Part shown: in pieces, positions 35,933 to 44,252 of the stretch | Position numbering within the stretch: position 1 is the stretch's first letter | Layout of the letters: the number at the start of each line of letters is the position of its first letter | Origin: CAYNVS01 sp964400725 | GTDB lineage: Bacteria > Myxococcota_A > SURF-8 > CAYNVS01 | DNA: 64,000 nucleotides | Reading direction: 5' to 3' | NCBI GenBank assembly: GCA_964400725.1 | Contig: CAYNVS010000003.1 | Span: forward strand, 62,001 to 126,000 | The notes under the pieces: model-generated | Database searches by the model: none | What the model saw: only the letters and a program-made list of their open reading frames with translations | What the model was told of the DNA's origin: nothing | Position numbers and translations under genes: made by a program

Positions 35933-35966
35933 ATTAAAAAAGGCGGCTCAAAGCCGCCTTTCTTTT
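35933..35966. terminator. Bidirectional terminator
   Basis: A 10-bp stem AAAGGCGGCT / AGCCGCCTTT with a three-base loop. The plus side has CTTTTC and the minus side TTTTTTAATTT. It lies between the convergent barrel and CoA-transferase genes. Confidence 0.85.
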
Positions 35967-35978
35967 CAAATAAACTAA

Positions 35979-36758
35979 CTAGCCTCTTCCGATAATGTAC
36001 TTGTTTGGATCGACTTCTTCGCGCAAGACTTGAAGTTCGCGCTCGGTCGGCGGTTGAGTTTCCCCTACTTCATCGGCAAACAGCATCTCGAAGCCGGTGT
36101 TATCGATTACATCCTGCCGAGTTACTCCCGGATGCAGGCTCTCGACCTTCATGCGGCAAGTTTCCTTGTCGAAGCCCATTATCGCCAAATCGGTGATGAT
36201 TTTATACGGGCCGCTACCGGCGGCCAGACCGGCGGCCTCGCGCGCGCCCTTGCCCGAAAGATAACCAGGCGTGGTTAGAAAATCCACCTTAGGGACGAAA
36301 CGGCGCTTGTCGTGCGGAGTGATGACCAGAATGTTCCAGCAGAACGACGCAAAGTCGTTGGCTCCGCCGGAACCCGGCAGCCTGACTTTAAAATGCTCGT
36401 AGTCCGGCCCGATGATTGTAGAGTTGAGGTTTCCGTACATGTCAATCTGCGCGCCGCCCAAAAAGCAGTAATCGACGAAACCGCGAGCCGCGGCGCTCAT
36501 AATTTCTATCATTGTGGACGCCGAAAGCCCTTTGTAGAAGGTGCGGCTGTCGCCTACGGAAATCGGCATGGTAGGAAGAATCGGCGCGAAGCCGCCCGCC
36601 TCGAAGCCCATTATAAGGTTGGGCGCGTGCACTTTTTGCGCCACCATGGCCGCGGCGCAAGGCGCGCCGGTGCCGACAGCCACTATTTTTCCGTCTTCCA
36701 TCTGACGGCTCGCGGCGCAAATCATAAGTTCCATCTTGTTATATTGAGTCATTGGCAA
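35979..36758 (-). CDS. CoA-transferase beta subunit (glutaconate CoA-transferase type)
   Basis: 259 residues. The catalytic Glu is probably in LIMGFEAGGFAPI near 49-60, as in family I/GctB subunits. Further conserved stretches are GGAQIDMYGNLNST near 101-114 and SGGANDFASF near 131-140. It acts with the alpha subunit to move CoA between acids in the cytoplasm. Ends next to the bidirectional terminator. Substrate not known; the family includes 3-oxoacid, glutaconate and related transferases. Confidence 0.88.
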   Translation of the reverse strand: MPMTQYNKMELMICAASRQMEDGKIVAVGTGAPCAAAMVAQKVHAPNLIMGFEAGGFAPILPTMPISVGDSRTFYKGLSASTMIEIMSAAARGFVDYCFLGGAQIDMYGNLNSTIIGPDYEHFKVRLPGSGGANDFASFCWNILVITPHDKRRFVPKVDFLTTPGYLSGKGAREAAGLAAGSGPYKIITDLAIMGFDKETCRMKVESLHPGVTRQDVIDNTGFEMLFADEVGETQPPTERELQVLREEVDPNKYIIGRG

Positions 36759-36767
36759 CCTCCAACG

Positions 36768-37757
36768 CTATTCGTTTACGTTAATGTTCTGCTCGGCGTG
36801 GCGCAGCTTTTGCAGCGTTTTGGTTCCGCCGCACAGCCTCAGGTACTCTACGAAATCCTTCGTGCCGTAGATGTACTTGTCTAGAAACGCCTTGAAGTCT
36901 TCCGGCGTCTTCTCGGCCTTCAGCCACTCGCGCAGATGCGCCTCGTCGGAGAAGTATTCGTAAGGCATGCACGCCGGATAGCTTCCGTACGGAACCTCGA
37001 TAACCGCGTCCACAAGATAATACGGAATCGCAGTAATTGTGGGGTTGTTGCGAATCTCGTCGGCGCTGATGAGCCGCTCGGTCGTGATTATGACGCTCTT
37101 GGCCGCGCGCGCCAGAACCTGATCCGCGATGTCGATTCCTCTAATGCGGCAGTTTCCGTAAACGTCGCATTCGTGAACGTGTATAAGCGCGACGTCCGGG
37201 TAAAGGGCCGGAAAGAGCGCGACCGGCTTGCCGGTGAACGGATCTTCCACCACTTTGGCGCCGGAGTATTTGAGCGTGTCGCTGCCAAGCATCGTGCGCG
37301 CCGCGGTAAACGGAGCGTTGTAAGCCGCGGCCTGATAGCGCCAGTAAAGACCGGCGTTGCTCCACTCGGCGGTTTTAACCTTGCCGCTCTCGAAATATTT
37401 GCGCGCTACGTTTGAAAGCCCGCGGGCTTCAAGACCGATGACGTAAGCCACGTCGCAGCGGTCGAAGCACTCGCCCGCCGCTAAAATCTGGCAGTCGTGC
37501 GTGGCCGTATGGCCGGAATAGCCGAGATTCTTTTTATGCTGGCGCACTATTTCGTGCAGCACGGCCGTTGAAATGCGGGTGCCCCCGAAGCCGCCGACCG
37601 CGACGTACGAGCCGTCTGGAATAAGGCGTTCGACCGCCTCTTTGACCGTAGTCGTCTTGTTTTTAAGCGCGCGGTCTTTTTTATGAAAAAACTCTCTAGC
37701 CTTGTCTGGATCGGGGTCCATGAACAGAGGCGCCAAACCTTCCTGTAATACTTTCAT
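36768..37757 (-). CDS. CoA-transferase alpha subunit (glutaconate CoA-transferase type)
   Basis: 329 residues. The N-terminal part has VAVGGFGGTRISTAVLHEI near 53-71, the glycine-rich CoA-transferase start, and then LGYSGHTATHDCQILAAGE. Later VALIHVHECDVYGNCRIRG near 190-208 is typical of GctA. It is nine bases upstream of the beta subunit and co-directional, so they form a two-gene operon. Together they could serve amino-acid fermentation with the neighbouring aminotransferase and dehydrogenase genes, although they are separated from those by the barrel gene on the opposite strand. Confidence 0.88.
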   Translation of the reverse strand: MKVLQEGLAPLFMDPDPDKAREFFHKKDRALKNKTTTVKEAVERLIPDGSYVAVGGFGGTRISTAVLHEIVRQHKKNLGYSGHTATHDCQILAAGECFDRCDVAYVIGLEARGLSNVARKYFESGKVKTAEWSNAGLYWRYQAAAYNAPFTAARTMLGSDTLKYSGAKVVEDPFTGKPVALFPALYPDVALIHVHECDVYGNCRIRGIDIADQVLARAAKSVIITTERLISADEIRNNPTITAIPYYLVDAVIEVPYGSYPACMPYEYFSDEAHLREWLKAEKTPEDFKAFLDKYIYGTKDFVEYLRLCGGTKTLQKLRHAEQNINVNE

Positions 37758-37799
37758 GTTCTTGCCTTTCGTCTGAATTAAATGCCTCGACAGTAAATT

Positions 37800-39032
37800 T
37801 TATTTCAAAACAACCTTTTTGGTCAGCAGATCTTCGACTTTTATCAGCTCGATATTAATTTCCTCTTCATTTTTAAGACGAGCGGCTTCTTCAATCGCTC
37901 CTTTGCCGAAACTAAACGCTATAATATACCCTTTTTTATATTTTTCGCGCTCAAGGGCGGCTTTGAAGTTATCAACGACATTTCTACCAATTGATTCCGA
38001 TTGCTTTACTTGAATTCCGGCCGATTCTCTATATAAATTTTTAGGTATATATCCATCCAATCCCTTGTCTCCAGTTTTTGATCGGCTGTGCTTTCCCTGC
38101 ATTTCATTTATTACCCAGTTTTGAAACTCGAATGGCTTTAGTTTTTTCAATTCGCCCAGCGTTGTAGGAAAACCAACGACGATATAGTCCTCGTCCTTAA
38201 GCGCGCCGACCTCTTTAAAACGTTCCTGCATGACCTTAACCGCCGTCGGCGAAATATCAATCCCAATCCATCTTCTTTGAAGTTTATGGGCCACAAAACA
38301 CGCAGTGCCGCAACCGCAGAAAGCGTCTAAAATCAAATCGCCGGGTTGACTGCTTGCCCGAATTATTCTTTCAAGCAGCGCTTCCGGTTTTTGAGTCGGG
38401 AACAACAATTTGATAGGCGGCACCCTAGGTATATCCCATACGTCGTCCATTGGCACGCCCTCGGAGTCTTCTTCTTCCGTTTGGGAAGGAACCCTTTTGC
38501 CGTTCTCGTTAAAACCTGAAACTATTTTTTTCGAGCCGAATCTCGCTTGAGTAGATTTGGCTCTCTCCATGTATAGCTTGTTAAAGGTTCTGTCTGAGTC
38601 GCCTGATTTGGAATAAAAAAAGATTGAATCGTGGTTCCTTTGAAACTGCTGCCACCCTGAAGTCCATTTCCTGTAATGCCAGATGATTTCGTTCCTGAAA
38701 TTTTTCTCCCCGAAAATTCTGTCGAGCATTATTCTGATATGCGCGCTGGCATGCCAATCGCAGTGAAGGTAAATGGAACCGGAAGGTTTCAGCAGCTCGT
38801 GCATCAACTCTACTCTTGCTTTTAGCCAACCTACATAATGCTCTATTCCGCCTTCCCATCGGTCTTCAAAACTCCTGACTTCCGCTTCGTCTCCCCAAAC
38901 CACCTCGTATTGCTTGTTGGAAAAGAACGGCGGGTCGATATAAATAAGATCGACGCTTTCCTTTTCTAGTTTTGAAAGAATGTCTATATTGTCTCCGCAA
39001 ATTAATTTATTAATTTCGACGCCGATGACCAT
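37800..39032 (-). CDS. DNA methyltransferase fused to a restriction-endonuclease-like domain
   Basis: 410 residues. Residues 1-275 form an N4/N6 DNA methyltransferase in the beta-class order: catalytic motif IYIDPPF at 31-36 first, the AdoMet motif LDAFCGCGTACF near 235-246 later. Residues about 295-410 look like an Mrr-type PD-(D/E)xK nuclease: FEFQNWVINEMQG, then GDKGLDGYI with Asp326 and IQVKQS with Lys343. No separate restriction or specificity gene is nearby. It may be a self-contained restriction-modification enzyme, or the C-domain may only read modified DNA. The AT content is a little higher than in neighbours. The start has AAAGGGAC upstream. Confidence 0.85.
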   Translation of the reverse strand: MVIGVEINKLICGDNIDILSKLEKESVDLIYIDPPFFSNKQYEVVWGDEAEVRSFEDRWEGGIEHYVGWLKARVELMHELLKPSGSIYLHCDWHASAHIRIMLDRIFGEKNFRNEIIWHYRKWTSGWQQFQRNHDSIFFYSKSGDSDRTFNKLYMERAKSTQARFGSKKIVSGFNENGKRVPSQTEEEDSEGVPMDDVWDIPRVPPIKLLFPTQKPEALLERIIRASSQPGDLILDAFCGCGTACFVAHKLQRRWIGIDISPTAVKVMQERFKEVGALKDEDYIVVGFPTTLGELKKLKPFEFQNWVINEMQGKHSRSKTGDKGLDGYIPKNLYRESAGIQVKQSESIGRNVVDNFKAALEREKYKKGYIIAFSFGKGAIEEAARLKNEEEINIELIKVEDLLTKKVVLK

Positions 39033-39061
39033 AGGCTTTGTCCCTTTTAATAGAGAAAACG

Positions 39062-39946
39062 TTATTTCTCCTCGGCTTTGACCGCGGAGCGTCTTCTAGC
39101 AATCGCCTGTCCCAGTCTTACTACAGTCCCTTCTTCAAGCAGGCTTTCAAGCCCGCTCTCCGAGGCTAGCAGAATTACCGTAGAACCGAGATTGAAAGTC
39201 GCTATTTCCGCGCCTGCCTCCACCGAAATGGGCTCTTCGTAAACGTGCGTTTTTCCTCGAAAGCGGCCAAACGCGACGTTGGTTTTAATCTTCGGGTCGA
39301 ACGCCGCGGTGATTGAGCCGACGTTTGACGCGCCGACCATGACTACGCAGTAATTCCGCTCGCCGTTTTCGATGTGAATCGCGAGGCGCTCGTTGCGCGA
39401 ATAGAGGTTCTCAATCTTATGCGCCGCCGCCGGATAGACCGGAAAAAGCGTGCCCGGTATAATTTTTGCGGAGGTTATTTTGCCTTCGGACGGGGAATGA
39501 ACCCTATGGTAATGACGCGGCGTTAAATAAACTGTGGCAAAATAACCGTTTTCAAATTTCTTGGCAAGCGGTTCGTCGCCGACGAGTTTGGCTAGAGAAA
39601 AACTTTTTCCCTTGGCTTGAAACAGCTTCCCGTCTTCAATGGTTCCGAACATTGCAAGAAATCCGTCGCACGGGCTGATTAAAACGTCGTCGCTCGCGTC
39701 GATATACCGCGAGCCGTCCTTCAACTTTCGCGTAAAAAAGGCGTTAAAATTTTTATACGCATGCAGCGGAGCCGAAGTTTCTTCCAAGTTTATCTTCAAC
39801 GTTTTGCCCGCCTGTTTAAGCAGCGCGCTTCTTAATACCTTAGGAATAGGCGTTTTCGCCGCCGCGCCCGTCAATTTGCTTATTCCGCGTCTGGGCATAA
39901 ATCTTAATATTTGCAGCGCAATCTTTTGTCTTCTTGAAATTTTCAT
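39062..39946 (-). CDS. psd: Phosphatidylserine decarboxylase proenzyme
   Basis: 294 residues, normal for the bacterial membrane enzyme. The self-cleavage site LGST is at 253-256; cutting between Gly and Ser creates the pyruvoyl alpha subunit. The other catalytic positions are visible as SPCDG (Asp94) and RHYHRVHSP (His144-150). It makes phosphatidylethanolamine at the inner membrane. The phosphatidylserine synthase gene is not in the window. It follows the VWA lipoprotein gene by 50 bases on the same strand. Confidence 0.95.
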   Translation of the reverse strand: MKISRRQKIALQILRFMPRRGISKLTGAAAKTPIPKVLRSALLKQAGKTLKINLEETSAPLHAYKNFNAFFTRKLKDGSRYIDASDDVLISPCDGFLAMFGTIEDGKLFQAKGKSFSLAKLVGDEPLAKKFENGYFATVYLTPRHYHRVHSPSEGKITSAKIIPGTLFPVYPAAAHKIENLYSRNERLAIHIENGERNYCVVMVGASNVGSITAAFDPKIKTNVAFGRFRGKTHVYEEPISVEAGAEIATFNLGSTVILLASESGLESLLEEGTVVRLGQAIARRRSAVKAEEK

Positions 39947-39996
39947 TTTTACCGCCGTTAAAATGACTTCTTACGCAGGCCATAATTGCCAGTCTT

Positions 39997-41010
39997 CTAT
40001 TCCATCGGCATATCGAACTCTTTTTCCATGTTGTCTTTGCCGCCTTTGGGAGCCGCCTTGAATTTGCATTCCGCAGCCGCTTTTAAATACTCGTCAACGT
40101 ATAGAACTTCTTTGCCGCCGACCTTCTTATACAAATCTTCCGCGCCGACCTCGAACTTGCCTTTTCCTTTAATGATGCCGCCCGGCTGCAACGGGTGCGG
40201 GTCGGTCAACTCGAACGCGGCGTCGTCGGCGATTCTAACCTTTTTTTTGCCCAAGTCCAGCGCTTCCGACTCGCCCATTAGCGTCCATCCGCGTCCGAGT
40301 TTGCTCTCGAAGCAGTCGTTGTTCGATACTTGGTCGAATACGCCCTTTAAGTATGTTTTATCCACGCGGGAAAGAAAATCGCGCCTCGCGCCGAAGATCG
40401 CCCTTAATAGTTTTTTGCCGTACTTATCCGGCGGCGTTTTCTCGTTGATTCCGAAATAAATATTTATTCCGTCGCACGTAAAGCGCGGAATCGCGGATTC
40501 TTCCAGGAGATAGCCGACGACCGCCGTGGTTATTCCTTCTTGCTTATATTTTTTCGCAAGCATGCAGAAGTTCTCTTCGTCCGCGCAATTGCCCAGTCCG
40601 TCCGTTACAAGCAGAATCGCCTTCTGACTAGCTTCCGTCTTCTTCAACTCGTCGTAAGCTCTGCGGTAGGACGTTATTATAGGCGTTGCTCCGCTCGCCT
40701 TTACTCCGTCCACCGACGACAAGGTCTTCGCAAGCGCGGTTTCGTCCTGCGCTGCAAGCTTTACCGCCTCTTCTACGCCGCAGTCTTTAAAAACCAAAAG
40801 GCCGGACTTAATCTTCGGGCCGTTTGTCTGGAAGAACAATTTAAGCCCGCGCTTCGCTTCAATAAGACGGTTCCCTTCCATTGATCCGGAAGTGTCTAGT
40901 ATGACAGAAACCGCGAGCGGGTCGGATGAAGCGGCTCCGGCCTTCGAGCCGGAATAATCAGAACATGCCATAATCCCTATAATCAGTGCGGCGATTAAAA
41001 CATTTTTCAT
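39997..41010 (-). CDS. VWA-domain lipoprotein
   Basis: 337 residues. A short signal with lipobox IMAC (Cys16). A von Willebrand A domain spans about 33-190: SVILDTSGSMEGN is the MIDAS motif, with Thr in GATPI and Asp in ILLVTDGLGNC completing it. Six to seven Cys suggest disulfides. The remainder (about 200-337) is unknown. VWA domains bind metal and partner proteins, usually outside the cell here. Function unknown. Confidence 0.85.
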   Translation of the reverse strand: MKNVLIAALIIGIMACSDYSGSKAGAASSDPLAVSVILDTSGSMEGNRLIEAKRGLKLFFQTNGPKIKSGLLVFKDCGVEEAVKLAAQDETALAKTLSSVDGVKASGATPIITSYRRAYDELKKTEASQKAILLVTDGLGNCADEENFCMLAKKYKQEGITTAVVGYLLEESAIPRFTCDGINIYFGINEKTPPDKYGKKLLRAIFGARRDFLSRVDKTYLKGVFDQVSNNDCFESKLGRGWTLMGESEALDLGKKKVRIADDAAFELTDPHPLQPGGIIKGKGKFEVGAEDLYKKVGGKEVLYVDEYLKAAAECKFKAAPKGGKDNMEKEFDMPME

Positions 41011-41434
41011 GTCGTTCCTCCTTAAAGTTTATCCGCAGCGCGGCGGCGGAAACGCGAACGACTTTCCCGCCTCGGCGCGATTTACATTAAAACAAAATAA
41101 TGCTATCAAAGCAAAATTAAAATTTCAATCCCGCCTCAAACTAAATTATTCCTTACCCGTCTCCTTTTGGGGCAAATCCGAAAGATTTTGCATTTACAGT
41201 CCGACTGAATTTGCCAAAGTTTACAAATAGTTCTGCGGTAGGGCGCATACGTTCGACGGTTTAATTAAAATAAAAGCATCGGAATTAATTTAAAAAACTT
41301 CCGCGTCTTCGCCGCCGCGGCGATTTTCCCTGAAAGCGGGAAGTCGCCGTAAAGTCTTTTATGATTTTTCGTCGTTTTTTAATTGCGTTAATCGGCTCTA
41401 TTCATTTACGATTAAAAATCAGTTAGTTTTGCGT
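41011..41434. other. Intergenic region between divergent genes
   Basis: About 420 bases without a credible gene; only short frames with no signals are present. Several A/T-rich promoter-like stretches exist in both directions but none stands out. Confidence 0.5.
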
Positions 41435-41448
41435 AAGAACATTCTTAA
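41435..41448. promoter_or_regulatory. Small inverted repeat before the CehA-type gene
   Basis: TAAGAA and TTCTTA separated by two bases, ending 18 bases before the start at 41467. Possible operator, weak. Confidence 0.2.
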
Positions 41449-41466
41449 TTTAAATGGAAGGCGCTT

Positions 41467-44178
41467 ATGAAATCAAAGCAGTTATTTTTGCTCGCATCGC
41501 TCGCCGCGGCGTTTGCCGCTCTGTTCTCGGCCGCTTGTTCTTCCGACTCAAGCGACGGCAAACTTCCGACGGTCGCGTCGTTGTTCGTCGAAGGTTGTCC
41601 GGTTGCGGGCAGGGCAACGGCCAAGGAAATAGCCAACCCGCTGCTTAAAATGCAGGGGCCGGACGCGGTCGGGACGGTCGGAGACTTTCTATTAATGAAT
41701 GAAAAGGCCGCCTTTATCGTTCAGAACGCGGCTCACGCGAACGCGTATTACCTCTACGGAGGCATATTAGTGGACGCGGTCGCTCTCGACGGCTGCGAGC
41801 AGGCGAGTTTGGAGCGTTTTCAGGAGCTCGGTTTGTTGGTCGGCTCGCTTAACTCCACCGACTTTACGCAGTCGATTTTGCGTTTCTTCCGCGCCGAAAC
41901 CGTTTCTGTTATAAACGACGGCTCCAACGGAGGCCCTGCGGTTGTGCGCGCCGTAGGAACGGACGATTTCTTCTGGCTCGTCGAGGACGAGCTTGCCCGC
42001 AGCGCTTTTGAGGACGGAAAAGTAAAACATCGCGAAGAGCCTTTCAACTTAGAAATCACGGTCGATTACATACTCGAACCGGCGTCGAGCGTAATTAAGC
42101 TGGAAATAACTTATAAAAGCCGCGGCGACAAAGAGCTTGCTCTTTTAAGCGCGGCGGAAATAATATTCGGAACGACCACCGTTTCGTCATACTGGGCTAA
42201 ATCGACGCTGTCCATTTCGTCCTTTTCGATGGATATGGGCGCGCCGTGGGTCGCGGCCAGTTCCGGCGAAGGCGCGTGGGCTTTCAGCATGGCTGAAGGC
42301 GCGAACTTCGCGACGGCGAACATCGGCGGAGTAAACGCCTTTGTTGACGTAAAACAAGCCGTAACCGAACCGATGACGTTCTTGGCCGCGGGAGATACTG
42401 CTGTCGTTACTTACTTCCTAAGCGTCGGCGGAACCGACTCTAACAGCGCGGTGCGAAACCTTCGCGCGGTAAACCCCGAACCGATTCCCAACCAGCCGTA
42501 CGAGAACGTCGAAATAACCGGCACGCTGACGGAAAACGGCTCCGGTCTGCCGGTTGCTGGTGCAAAAATAGAAGTTCAGGCCGCGAACGAAAAGAACGGC
42601 TACATGATTATCGACTCTTTCGTAACCGACGCGCGGGGAAAATTTTCGGGCGCGCTTGCAAACTTCGGCGAAGCCAACGACAAAATGAAAATGCAGTTCT
42701 CCGTCAACGCCGCGGGACGCAAACGTCCGGAAGCGACGGTAATCGACTTCAAGAATATACGGCCGTTCGACCTGAAAATAGACCCGCCTGGCAAGCTGCA
42801 TTATTCCGCGAAGGACGAGATGGGAACTGAAATTCCGGTTAAAATACTGCTTTGGCAGAACGGTTCGATTAAGCGGAGAATTTACACCCGCGCCAAACCG
42901 GGCGACGCTTTGGTTGTTCCGGGTACTTACGATCTCTCCGCAACCCGCGGCTACGAATACGAACCTTATTATACGACGATTAAAATAGAGGCCGGCAAAA
43001 CGACGGACGTCTCAATGCTGCTGCCTCTTGTAGTAAACGCCGAAGGCTTCTTTTCTTTCGACGCGCACTGCCACGCGGCTCCAAGCCCCGACAACGTTAT
43101 CCAAATAGACGAGCGAATAGCAACCGTCGCGGGCGAAGGGCTCGATATGGTCGTAAGCACCGACCACGAGTTCATCGGAAGCTGGCAGAGCGGAATCGAC
43201 GAGTCCGGTTTGGGCGCGTTTGTAGCAACGGTTACCGGTCAGGAAGTAACGGCTTCGCTGCCAGAGCACATGAACATGTACCCGGTCGTTCCCGATTATA
43301 ACGCAAGCGCGCGCGGGGGCATTCCGCTTTGGTACGGCAAAGACATAGAACAGATTTTCGCGATGATAAAAGCCCGCGGCGCGAAAGTTACCCAGCTTAA
43401 CCACCCCGGATATTTGCGCCTTATCGACTATAATACGTTGACCGGCGAGCCGAACATGAAAGACCCGACGAGGCTTGGATACGATGCGTCGGCGAAACTG
43501 TGGAGTTGGAACTTCGACGCGATGGAGCTGATGAACGGTCCTGAGCCGATTTTCACCGATCCGTCCAACCCAGGGCGTTTGGGCTATTTTGACGCGTGGA
43601 TGAGCTTCTTGAATCTTGGCCACAAAATTACGATGATGGGAAACTCCGACGCGCACGATTATGGAACGCCCGGAACGCCTCGCAATTATTATTCGACTGC
43701 GGCGGCTACGATTAAAGACTTTTCCGAGGAAGAGTTTACCGCGGCGGTATTAGGCGGAAAAATCGTTATCAGCGCCGGAGCTTTCGCGAACGTTTCGGCG
43801 GACGGCAAATACGGCGTCGGCGATTTGGTTCCCGTAAGCGGCGGCAAAGTAACTCTCAAGGTTCATATCGAGGCGCTGCCGAGAATCGACGTAACGAAGT
43901 TTATGGTCTTCGTCAACTGCGACGAGTACAAAACCGTAGAAACGACCGCGCCGAACAACGTCGTTAAATACGACGGAACGATTGAAACGCCGATAGACAA
44001 AGACGCGCACATCGTTGTCGTAGGCTTCGGCGAAAACAACCTTCCGATAGGACTTTCCAGCTTCGACGGCAAGCGCGTTCCGCGCTTCGTTGCAAACGCC
44101 ATATACGCCGACGCCGACGGCAACGGCAAATACGACGCGCCCGGAGGCAAGACATGCGTTTATTCGCTTCCTTATTGA
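41467..44178 (+). CDS. CehA/McbA-type PHP metallohydrolase lipoprotein
   Basis: 903 residues. Lipobox SAAC (Cys24). Residues about 25-345 are an unknown exported region. About 350-515 contains a carboxypeptidase-regulatory-like beta domain (VEITGTLTENGSGLPVAGAKIEV). From about 530 there is a PHP phosphoesterase domain with metal ligands in FDAHCHAAPS, VSTDHEF, TGQEVT, LNHPGYL and NSDAHDYG. CehA-type PHP enzymes hydrolyse various phospho- or other esters. The C-terminus has a further beta region and DADGNGKYDAPGGK, possibly calcium-binding. Exported and lipid-anchored, which is notable for a PHP enzyme. Substrate unknown. Confidence 0.85.
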   Translation: MKSKQLFLLASLAAAFAALFSAACSSDSSDGKLPTVASLFVEGCPVAGRATAKEIANPLLKMQGPDAVGTVGDFLLMNEKAAFIVQNAAHANAYYLYGGILVDAVALDGCEQASLERFQELGLLVGSLNSTDFTQSILRFFRAETVSVINDGSNGGPAVVRAVGTDDFFWLVEDELARSAFEDGKVKHREEPFNLEITVDYILEPASSVIKLEITYKSRGDKELALLSAAEIIFGTTTVSSYWAKSTLSISSFSMDMGAPWVAASSGEGAWAFSMAEGANFATANIGGVNAFVDVKQAVTEPMTFLAAGDTAVVTYFLSVGGTDSNSAVRNLRAVNPEPIPNQPYENVEITGTLTENGSGLPVAGAKIEVQAANEKNGYMIIDSFVTDARGKFSGALANFGEANDKMKMQFSVNAAGRKRPEATVIDFKNIRPFDLKIDPPGKLHYSAKDEMGTEIPVKILLWQNGSIKRRIYTRAKPGDALVVPGTYDLSATRGYEYEPYYTTIKIEAGKTTDVSMLLPLVVNAEGFFSFDAHCHAAPSPDNVIQIDERIATVAGEGLDMVVSTDHEFIGSWQSGIDESGLGAFVATVTGQEVTASLPEHMNMYPVVPDYNASARGGIPLWYGKDIEQIFAMIKARGAKVTQLNHPGYLRLIDYNTLTGEPNMKDPTRLGYDASAKLWSWNFDAMELMNGPEPIFTDPSNPGRLGYFDAWMSFLNLGHKITMMGNSDAHDYGTPGTPRNYYSTAAATIKDFSEEEFTAAVLGGKIVISAGAFANVSADGKYGVGDLVPVSGGKVTLKVHIEALPRIDVTKFMVFVNCDEYKTVETTAPNNVVKYDGTIETPIDKDAHIVVVGFGENNLPIGLSSFDGKRVPRFVANAIYADADGNGKYDAPGGKTCVYSLPY

Positions 44179-44192
44179 CGGACAACGCCCCG

Positions 44193-44230
44193 CCAAAAAA
44201 AAAGACGCCTGCTTCGGGCGTCTTTTTATT
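44193..44230. terminator. Bidirectional terminator
   Basis: A 9-bp stem AAAGACGCC / GGCGTCTTT with a 7-base loop, with A-tract on one side and TTATTTTT on the other. It lies between convergent genes. Confidence 0.88.
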
Positions 44231-44252
44231 TTTAATCAAATACTAAAAAAGG

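Noticed and set aside
37800..41010. Neighbourhood of the methyltransferase considered as a defence island
   Set aside because: The flanking genes are a CoA-transferase, psd and a VWA lipoprotein; no other defence gene is present.
41009..41230. A 73-residue plus-strand frame in the gap after the VWA gene
   Set aside because: No ribosome site, no recognisable features, and it begins inside the divergent promoter region.
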